Source: an uncultured Lachnospiraceae bacterium (GTDB lineage: Bacteria; Bacillota_A; Clostridia; Lachnospirales; Lachnospiraceae). Taken from it: a DNA stretch of 5,068 bases. The DNA is taken from NCBI GenBank assembly GCA_902795835.1, contig CADBNA010000104.1, forward strand, positions 1 to 5,068, given 5' to 3'. The notes under the pieces were generated by a model. The model was not told where the DNA came from and searched no databases. It saw only the letters and a list, made by a program, of their open reading frames with translations. The position numbers and the translations under genes were made by a program. How positions within the stretch are numbered: position 1 is the stretch's first letter; the number at the start of each line of letters is the position of its first letter. Shown here in pieces: positions 1-5,068 of this stretch.

Positions 1-1
1 A

Positions 2-703
2 AAGATCTTTTCAACCCTGAGTTATAAAAAAGCCATTGTCAACAGCCTGAAAATCACGGTTATTTCCAGTCTGGCCGGCATCATCGTCGCCTTTCTGGGC
101 GCACGGGCGGCCTATGACTCTCATGGACTGTTCAAGCGGTTCTACATGACCATTCTGAATATTACGTCCAATTTTGCCGGCGTCCCGCTGGCTTTTGCCT
201 ATATGATTATCCTGGGCAACGCAGGCGTGCTGAAGCTGATTGCCAACCAGTACGGGATCGGATTCCTGCAGAACTTTGATCTGTACACAAGCAATGGCCT
301 GACAATCATGTATATTTACTTTCAGATACCCCTCTCGACCTTGCTGCTTATCCCGGCTTTCAACGGAATCCGCCGTGAATGGGACGAGGCAAATATGCTG
401 CTGGGCGGCACAAATGCCCACTTCTGGACGCATGTGGGCATCCCGGTGCTGATCCCGAGTCTTTTCTCAACGCTGAGCGTTCTCTTTGCCAACGCCCTGT
501 GTGCATATGCGACCGCCTACGCATTGCTGATGAACAATTTCTCACTGCTTCCGATTAATATTTCCGCCTCGTTCGTGGGCGATATCAAGACAAAGCCCAA
601 GCTGGGCGCGGCTCTCTCTGTCGTCATGATGCTGATCCTGTGCATTGTGATTCTGCTGAACAACTATATTACAAGAAAGACCACAAAATGGGAGGGCAGG
701 TGA
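2..703 (+). CDS. ABC importer permease 1, PotB/FbpB-like (5' end missing)
   Basis: This is an inner-membrane permease subunit of a binding-protein-dependent ABC importer, one half of the transmembrane channel. The reading frame is open from base 2, so the start lies left of the window. 233 residues are visible, and family proteins of about 270-290 residues suggest some 40-55 are missing. Hydrophobic segments lie near visible residues 17-34, 50-71, 101-120, 148-176 and 202-222. The cytoplasmic EAA loop, which docks on the ATPase, is at about residues 129-150 (EAN, then GG seven residues on, and IPVLIP), a slight departure from the usual EAA-G pattern. The segment after it (SFVGDIKTKPKLGAALSVVM) resembles the polyamine/iron/sulfate permease group rather than sugar permeases. 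The stop lies 6 bases before the next permease. Family is fairly sure; the substrate cannot be read from the sequence. Confidence 0.9.
   Translation, partial: KIFSTLSYKKAIVNSLKITVISSLAGIIVAFLGARAAYDSHGLFKRFYMTILNITSNFAGVPLAFAYMIILGNAGVLKLIANQYGIGFLQNFDLYTSNGLTIMYIYFQIPLSTLLLIPAFNGIRREWDEANMLLGGTNAHFWTHVGIPVLIPSLFSTLSVLFANALCAYATAYALLMNNFSLLPINISASFVGDIKTKPKLGAALSVVMMLILCIVILLNNYITRKTTKWEGR
698..703 (+). promoter_or_regulatory. Shine-Dalgarno site of permease 2, overlapping the permease 1 stop
   Basis: AGGTGA lies 6 bases before the ATG at 710, and its last three bases are the TGA stop of permease 1. A second G-rich stretch, GGAGGG at 691-696, sits 13 bases from the ATG. The overlap suggests that ribosomes finishing permease 1 can re-initiate on permease 2, which would help equal production of the two channel halves. 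This supports 710 as the start. Confidence 0.6.
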
Positions 704-709
704 TTTTCC

Positions 710-1516
710 ATGAGAAAAAAGTCAAAAAAGTCCGCCATTATTGTGATGGCTCTCGTGATTATCTGGCTCCTGCTTCCTCTCCTGGCGACAATTGTCTATT
801 CGCTGTTTAAGGACTGGACCGGCATTATCCCCAGAGGCTTCACGCTGGAAAACTATACAAAGATTTTTACGGACGCCGGTTTCCTGACTTCCATGTATCA
901 GACCGTTATCATCTGTATCATCCCGATTGTGATCACGGTCGTGATCATGCTTTTTGCCTTATTTGCGGTTACCGTATATTTTCCGGGGCTGGAAAAATAT
1001 ATCCAGATCCTCTGCATGATCCCGTACACGATCCAGGGCGTCATTCTGTCCGTATCCATCCTGGCGCTGTACGCCAGATCGGGATCCGTATTCGGTAACC
1101 GGATGGTGATGCTGATCGGCGCATACTGTATCATCATTCTGCCGCATATCTATAACGGCATACGAAACGGCATGCGGGCCATCAACATGAAAATGCTGCT
1201 GGAAGCTGCCGAAATGCTGGGAGAGAGCAAACTGAAGGCTTTCTTTAAGATCATTGTGCCGAATATCCTTTCCGGCATTACCGTATCCAGCCTGCTGGCA
1301 GTGAGCCTGCTTTTCGGAGATTACGTAATCATCAGGAACCTCTCAAGCACAAACGTCAACAACATGCAGAAATTCCTCTATCAGGCAATGAAAAGATCCA
1401 GCACAGAGGCCTCTGCCGTGTTTGTGGTCATCATGCTGATTACTTTTATAATCACTGCGGTTGTTCTTACGATTCAGAGCAGAAGCGCATCTGAGAAATT
1501 AAGGGAGACGCGATAA
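710..1516 (+). CDS. ABC importer permease 2, PotC/FbpB-like
   Basis: This is the second channel-forming permease, 268 residues, the normal length for this family. The start at 710 follows a good Shine-Dalgarno site and gives a basic N-terminus (MRKKSKKS) ahead of the first membrane segment, in line with the positive-inside rule. Hydrophobic segments lie near residues 9-32, 65-90, 97-120, 132-148, 187-205 and 236-256, giving about six helices. The EAA loop is clear at residues 165-184 (EAAEMLG, then IIVPN), the contact for the ATPase. The following LFGDYVIIRN stretch is typical of the PotB/PotC and iron/2-aminoethylphosphonate permease group. Permeases 1 and 2 are distinct proteins and probably form a heterodimer. 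The gene ends in tandem stops (TAATAA, 1514-1519), 4 bases before the ATPase gene. Substrate is unknown. Confidence 0.93.
   Translation: MRKKSKKSAIIVMALVIIWLLLPLLATIVYSLFKDWTGIIPRGFTLENYTKIFTDAGFLTSMYQTVIICIIPIVITVVIMLFALFAVTVYFPGLEKYIQILCMIPYTIQGVILSVSILALYARSGSVFGNRMVMLIGAYCIIILPHIYNGIRNGMRAINMKMLLEAAEMLGESKLKAFFKIIVPNILSGITVSSLLAVSLLFGDYVIIRNLSSTNVNNMQKFLYQAMKRSSTEASAVFVVIMLITFIITAVVLTIQSRSASEKLRETR
1501..1507 (+). promoter_or_regulatory. Probable Shine-Dalgarno site of the ATPase gene
   Basis: AAGGGAG lies inside the last codons of permease 2, 13 bases before the ATG at 1521, which is longer than the usual 5-9. No other start codon lies close upstream in frame, and the protein beginning at 1521 has the standard ABC ATPase N-terminus, so the start stands. 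Initiation may depend on coupling to termination at the TAATAA just ahead. Confidence 0.45.
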
Positions 1517-1520
1517 TAAA

Positions 1521-2531
1521 ATGGCATACATATCATTTGAAAATCTAAATAAGCAATTCGGTGCGAACCATGTTCTGAAAGATATCAACCTCGAAGTGGA
1601 AAAGGGACAGCTTGTCACGCTTCTGGGCCCTTCAGGATGCGGAAAATCCACGCTGCTGCGCTGCCTGGCCGGGCTGGAGCAGGTGACCGGAGGGCGCATC
1701 TTTCTGGACGGCCAGGATATCACAAATGTAGCACCGAGACACCGGGGCATCGGAATGGTTTTCCAGGCCTATTCCCTTTTTCCGAATCTGACCGTCCGCG
1801 ATAACGTCGCATACGGACTGAAACTGAAGAAGCTCCCCAAAAACGAGATCAGCGAGAAGGTTGAAAAGATGCTGGACATCGTGGGTCTCGCAGACAAGGT
1901 ATCCCAGTATCCTGCGCAGCTCTCCGGCGGACAGCAGCAGCGCGTGGCGCTGGCGCGGGCTATGGTGACGGCCCCGAAGGTCCTTCTGTTGGATGAGCCT
2001 TTAAGCGCTATTGACGCCCTGCTCAGAAAGAACCTGCAGATCGAGATCAGAAGGATTCAGAAGCAGCTCGGAATCACCACGATTTTTGTAACACACGACC
2101 AGGATGAGGCCATGGTGATGTCCGACATGATTCATCTGTTCCACGACGGCAGAATCGAACAGTCCGGCTCGCCTGAGCAGATCTATACCCATCCGGCGAC
2201 AAAGTTTGCCGCAACCTTTATCGGCAACTACAATCTGCCGGATGTCCCTGCCTTCAACCGGGCATTTCAGTGTGACTTCCGGAATGAAAGCATTGCCATA
2301 CGCCCCGAGATCATTGTGCTTGGCAGAGAGCCGGCCGAAAAGCAGGAGGACTGCCTGATCTGTGAAGGAAAAATAAACAGCTATATTTCTCACGGAAACC
2401 TGATCCGGTACACCGTCGATCTTGACGGACTGCAGCTGAATGCCGATGTTGTCTACGGCAGCCATATGAGCTTTGATCCGGAAGACCGCGTTTTTGTCTG
2501 CATCAAGAAGGAACAGATCATCTGCCTGTAG
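1521..2531 (+). CDS. ABC importer ATPase, PotA/FbpC/CysA type
   Basis: This is the cytoplasmic ATP-hydrolysing subunit that powers the importer formed with the two permeases upstream; it has 336 residues. All catalytic motifs are intact: Walker A GPSGCGKST (36-44), Q-loop Gln82, signature LSGGQQQ (134-140), Walker B VLLLDEP with catalytic Glu159 (154-160), D-loop SAID (162-165, usually SALD) and switch His192. The nucleotide-binding domain ends near residue 235. The rest, with IAIRPE near 254-259, fits a TOBE-type accessory domain, the hallmark of polyamine, iron, sulfate and maltose importer ATPases. That tail is shorter than in E. coli PotA (378 residues, from memory), so probably one compact TOBE barrel. 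Both flanking gaps are short (4 and 19 bases), fitting an operon. The ATPase family is certain; polyamine, iron, 2-aminoethylphosphonate or another solute are all open. Confidence 0.96.
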   Translation: MAYISFENLNKQFGANHVLKDINLEVEKGQLVTLLGPSGCGKSTLLRCLAGLEQVTGGRIFLDGQDITNVAPRHRGIGMVFQAYSLFPNLTVRDNVAYGLKLKKLPKNEISEKVEKMLDIVGLADKVSQYPAQLSGGQQQRVALARAMVTAPKVLLLDEPLSAIDALLRKNLQIEIRRIQKQLGITTIFVTHDQDEAMVMSDMIHLFHDGRIEQSGSPEQIYTHPATKFAATFIGNYNLPDVPAFNRAFQCDFRNESIAIRPEIIVLGREPAEKQEDCLICEGKINSYISHGNLIRYTVDLDGLQLNADVVYGSHMSFDPEDRVFVCIKKEQIICL

Positions 2532-2536
2532 CGCGT

Positions 2537-2542
2537 AAAGGG
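2537..2542 (+). promoter_or_regulatory. Shine-Dalgarno site of the response regulator gene
   Basis: AAAGGG lies 8 bases before the ATG at 2551, within the 19-base gap after the ATPase stop. The spacing is good, and the protein from this ATG starts directly at the first strand of the receiver domain (MYQIFVVEDE). I see no separate promoter in this gap, so the regulator is probably translated from the importer transcript. Confidence 0.55.
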
Positions 2543-2550
2543 TATCCTGC

Positions 2551-4134
2551 ATGTACCAGATATTTGTAGTTGAAGACGAACTTCTCATAAGACAGAGCAT
2601 CCGGAATACCATCGAACAGATGCAGGGGCCCTTTGCATTTTGCGGGGAGGCATCTGACGGAGAGATGGCTCTTTCCATCATGCAGGACCTGATGCCGGAT
2701 ATTCTGGTGACGGATATCCGCATGCCGTTTTTAGACGGTTTCGGCCTGATCCGTCACGCCAAATCCATCATGCCCTGGCTGAAGGTGATCATCATCAGCG
2801 GGTATGGTGATTTTGAGTATGCCAGAAAGGCGATCACATTAGGCGTGGACCAGTACCTGCTGAAGCCGGTGCGCTCCTCCGAACTGGTCAGGGTGATCCG
2901 CGAAACGGCGGAACAGATAGAAAAAGAAAAAACAGACAAGGCACTGCCGGAAGGATTCGATGAAAAAGTGGTGCAGAATGCCCTCCGGAAGCACTTTATG
3001 CAGCAGCTCCTGTACGGAGGGACCGAAACCGACGTGCTGCTTGAGCAGGCCGCCACGCTGAAGCTGGATATCATACGGCCCTTTTATCTGGTCAGCGTAT
3101 GTCAGTTTGAAACCAGCGATCAGGATCACGGACGGCTGGTCAGCATTGTTCAGAATATCCTGCGTGACCGGGACCAGGTTCTGTATTATTTTAACGCGTC
3201 GGACCAGCTGACGCTTGTCCTGTGTGAGAACAATGAAGAAGAGCTCAATGAACAGACCTGTCAGATCCTTCAGATCCTGAAGCATGAGGTGCGGGACGTG
3301 AGCCGGGTGGTCACAGCCGTAATCGGCAACCAGGTGCAGCGAATCGGGGCAATTGCGAGAAGCCATAAAGAAGCCGTGGGCCTGCTGAACCATGTGAGCG
3401 GCATTTCCGCCGGACAGATCCTGCACATGGACGACAGGGAGCAGCTGACAGCAGATGTCATCCGGTTCAGCGGCCCCTTCCGGCAGGAATTTCTGCAAAA
3501 GCTCTCCGGGGCTTCCGCTCCGGATGTTCCGGCTCTTCTGGAGGAAATGCTGACGGGGGAAGGCAGCGAACAATTCCAGAGCAGGCTGATGCGCTATTAT
3601 GCACTGGTTTTTCTTCTGAAGCTCGCTGTGCAGAACGCTGGCCCCGGCAGACAGGAGAACAGTGAAGAAGACATTGCCGACAGGCTCAGCCGGCAGTTTG
3701 ACGTTTTCATGGCTTCCGTCCGGTATGAGACGTTCCGGGAAACCGCGGGAGAGCTTCTGAGGCTGATCGCGGATTCCCGGCAGCTCCATGCTGCAGGAGA
3801 CAAATACAGTCATGTCATTGCTCTTGCGGAAACCTATGTGGAAAAGAATTTCTGTGATCCGAACATATCTCTGATCAGCGTGGCGCAGCATGTGGGGATG
3901 AGCGCAGCCCATTTCAGCACGGTTTTTTCCCAGCACGAAGGCAGGACCTTTATCAGCTATCTGACTTCCCTCCGCATGGAAAAAGCCAAGGAGCTCCTCA
4001 CCTCCACCAATGCCAGGCTGTCAGACATTGCTCTGGAAATCGGATACAACGAGCCGAATTATTTCAGCCATGTCTTCCGGAAAACAGTGGGGATCACGCC
4101 AAAAGAATACCGAAATGCCGGCAGATCCGGCTGA
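2551..4134 (+). CDS. YesN-type response regulator (receiver, GGDEF-like, AraC HTH)
   Basis: This is a cytoplasmic two-component response regulator and transcription factor of 527 residues, normal for the long YesN class. The receiver domain spans about 1-125 with acidic pocket Glu8/Asp9, phospho-acceptor Asp55 (VTDIRMP), switch Ser83 (IISGYGDF), Tyr102 and Lys105 (YLLKP). Residues ~127-175 are helical. About 177-282 resembles the degenerate GGDEF-like middle domain of YesN/CdaR regulators; I see no GG(D/E)EF motif, so cyclase activity is not expected. The C-terminal ~100 residues form an AraC/XylS domain with two helix-turn-helix units (about 441-464 and 490-514) and the typical ending GITPKEYRN. 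Such regulators normally pair with a YesM-type membrane kinase and often control transport genes; neither the kinase nor the ligand is visible here. The gene follows the importer by 19 bases and probably shares its transcript. Which promoters it controls is inference. Confidence 0.95.
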   Translation: MYQIFVVEDELLIRQSIRNTIEQMQGPFAFCGEASDGEMALSIMQDLMPDILVTDIRMPFLDGFGLIRHAKSIMPWLKVIIISGYGDFEYARKAITLGVDQYLLKPVRSSELVRVIRETAEQIEKEKTDKALPEGFDEKVVQNALRKHFMQQLLYGGTETDVLLEQAATLKLDIIRPFYLVSVCQFETSDQDHGRLVSIVQNILRDRDQVLYYFNASDQLTLVLCENNEEELNEQTCQILQILKHEVRDVSRVVTAVIGNQVQRIGAIARSHKEAVGLLNHVSGISAGQILHMDDREQLTADVIRFSGPFRQEFLQKLSGASAPDVPALLEEMLTGEGSEQFQSRLMRYYALVFLLKLAVQNAGPGRQENSEEDIADRLSRQFDVFMASVRYETFRETAGELLRLIADSRQLHAAGDKYSHVIALAETYVEKNFCDPNISLISVAQHVGMSAAHFSTVFSQHEGRTFISYLTSLRMEKAKELLTSTNARLSDIALEIGYNEPNYFSHVFRKTVGITPKEYRNAGRSG

Positions 4135-4140
4135 TCTGTC
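4120..4140. terminator. Short inverted repeat over both convergent stop codons; weak terminator candidate
   Basis: CAGATC (4122-4127) pairs perfectly with GATCTG (4133-4138) around the loop CGGCT. A G-T wobble (4121/4139) and a G-C pair (4120/4140) extend the stem to 8 pairs. The hairpin covers the TGA of the regulator (4132-4134), the 4-base gap and the edge of the TGA of the - strand gene (4139-4141). Neither strand has a T-run right after the stem, so it does not meet the classical intrinsic terminator pattern. It could slow polymerase or protect transcript ends, or be chance. Confidence 0.25.
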
Positions 4141-5068
4141 AGTATCCCCGTCCTTCAATCACGGATTCCAGAAGGTTGGAGGCATCAAATGAGACTTCCT
4201 CTACATAGGTATATTTGAGAGGGGTCTCTCCTTTTTCCAGCTGCTCAATGATTTTGCGGACCCGGGGACCGTGAAGCGGGTTGCACTCCACATCATAATT
4301 GATTTTCCCGTCCAGGATCAGGTGCAGCGCCTTGCTGCTGGCGTCAAAAGAAAGAATGGTGACATCCTTCCCCGGTTCGATGCCGGCTGATTCCAGGGCT
4401 TCTATGGCACCGTATGTCATATTGTCATTTTCGGAATACAGGACATTGAACCCCACGTCCAGTGAGAGCAGCTTCTCTGTCATTTCCTGACCCTTGGCCT
4501 GTGTAAAATCCCCGGATTCCCTGAATATCAGGCTCCAGTTATCGTGAGCGCCGATACCGGCGTCCAGCCCGCTGGTCCTGCCGATCTGGGCAGAGGAGCC
4601 GATGCTTCCCTGCAGATGCGCGATCCGCAGAGGCCTGTCCTCCAGATGGTCCTCCATCCACTGCACCGCCTTATCTCCCTCACTTCGAAAATCAGAACCA
4701 ACCCAGCAGGTGAACAGATCCGGATCACTCGTCTCGATCATCCTGTCTACAATGATCACGGGGATTCCTGCGTTCTTTGCCTCTGTCAGGACGGTATCCC
4801 AGCCGGTTTCTCTGGTGGGCGCCAGCACAATATAATCTACTCCCTGATTGATGAAGTTGCGGATCGCCGTGATCTGTTTTTCCTGCTTTTGCTGTGCGTC
4901 CTCGAGGATCAGCCGGTATCCGTTTTCCGCCGACAGCGCTTCCAGCATGCTCTGTGTATTGGCATTTCTCCAGTCACTCTCCGCGCCGACCTGTGAAAAG
5001 CCGACGACAATCAGATCGGCATTGTCTTCTGCCTCCGGAGACGGGGCCGGTGAGGCACAGCCTCCCAG
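4139..5068 (-). CDS. YtfQ-like galactofuranose-type sugar-binding lipoprotein (5' end missing)
   Basis: This is a solute-binding protein of the ribose/galactose-binding (periplasmic-binding type I) fold, expected on the outer face of the membrane. The frame stays open to the window edge, giving 309 visible residues; the ATG at 4948 is internal. Visible residues 1-4 are LGGC, a plausible lipobox, so Cys4 is probably lipid-modified and followed by a Pro/Ala-rich linker; the signal peptide lies outside. The sequence matches E. coli YtfQ, as I recall it, along its length: VGFSQVGAESDWR, DAQQKQEKQI, VDRMIE, SGDFTQAKGQ, a final GY. Residues I recall as galactofuranose contacts are all present: E30-S31-x-W33-R34, D108-R109, R164, N214, D242. 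A furanose sugar ligand is therefore likely. Its own ATPase and permeases (YtfR/YtfT/YjfF in E. coli) are not in the window. It could instead be a sensor protein feeding a histidine kinase. Confidence 0.92.
   Translation of the reverse strand: MGGCASPAPSPEAEDNADLIVVGFSQVGAESDWRNANTQSMLEALSAENGYRLILEDAQQKQEKQITAIRNFINQGVDYIVLAPTRETGWDTVLTEAKNAGIPVIIVDRMIETSDPDLFTCWVGSDFRSEGDKAVQWMEDHLEDRPLRIAHLQGSIGSSAQIGRTSGLDAGIGAHDNWSLIFRESGDFTQAKGQEMTEKLLSLDVGFNVLYSENDNMTYGAIEALESAGIEPGKDVTILSFDASSKALHLILDGKINYDVECNPLHGPRVRKIIEQLEKGETPLKYTYVEEVSFDASNLLESVIEGRGY

Noticed and set aside
11..433. A 140-codon open frame on the - strand at the left edge
   Set aside because: It is antisense to the first permease, whose membrane segments and EAA loop are clear; the translation shows no motif.
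146..703. ATG at 146 as the true start of permease 1
   Set aside because: The frame is open back to base 2 and the 48 upstream residues encode a typical permease membrane segment and loop, so this Met is internal.
2001..2723. A 240-codon open frame on the - strand crossing the ATPase/regulator junction
   Set aside because: It is antisense to the conserved Walker B region, the TOBE domain and the receiver domain, with no recognisable domain of its own.
2839..3936. A 365-codon open frame on the - strand opposite the response regulator
   Set aside because: It lies entirely antisense to a gene with intact receiver and AraC motifs. Its translation is rich in His, Gln, Leu and Phe without recognisable motifs, and I see no clear ribosome site. 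It is a codon-bias shadow.
4010..4192. A 60-codon + strand frame bridging the regulator end and the convergent junction
   Set aside because: It overlaps the second helix-turn-helix of the regulator in another frame and the end of the - strand gene; no ribosome site or homology is apparent.
4139..4948. ATG (- strand) at 4948 as the true start of the YtfQ-like protein
   Set aside because: The 40 upstream codons encode a lipobox Cys, a linker and the first conserved strand with sugar-contact residues (VGFSQVGAESDWR), so the real start is beyond the window.
4544..4996. A 150-codon open frame on the + strand over the YtfQ-like gene
   Set aside because: The - strand frame matches YtfQ throughout with its sugar-contact residues; this opposite frame is compositionally odd and has no family resemblance.

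Overview
The window looks like a compact stretch of a bacterial chromosome, most likely from a Gram-positive Bacillota (Clostridia / Lachnospiraceae-like gut or anaerobe type). This is inferred from a YesN-type response regulator, a solute-binding protein anchored by a lipobox cysteine, G-rich Shine-Dalgarno sites and moderate GC. No species can be named from the sequence alone.

Layout: bases 2-4134 on the + strand hold four tightly packed genes. These are the 3' part of an ABC importer permease (entering from the left edge), a second permease, the importer ATPase of the PotA/FbpC/CysA type, and a long YesN-type response regulator with a C-terminal AraC-like DNA-binding domain. Gaps between them are 6, 4 and 19 bases, so they very probably form one operon. 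The importer's solute-binding protein and the sensor kinase partner of the regulator are not in the window; the left side, where the operon begins, is the first place to look.

Bases 4139-5068 on the - strand hold most of a solute-binding lipoprotein closely resembling YtfQ, the E. coli galactofuranose-binding protein. Its 5' end runs off the right edge. It converges on the regulator gene with only 4 bases between the two stop codons, and a short inverted repeat covers both stops.

Working model: the importer moves an unidentified small solute and the regulator probably controls this operon, the neighbouring sugar-binding gene, or both. The YtfQ-like protein belongs to a different importer class (sugar, CUT2) from the + strand transporter. 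It is therefore either part of a separate sugar system to the right or a ligand-sensing accessory to a two-component system. I found no RNA genes, mobile elements, CRISPR arrays or long repeats. Coding density is near 100%, with no gene-free stretch longer than 19 bases. I see no clear candidate for a wholly undescribed system; the most interesting questions are the substrate, the missing kinase and the function of the YtfQ-like protein.
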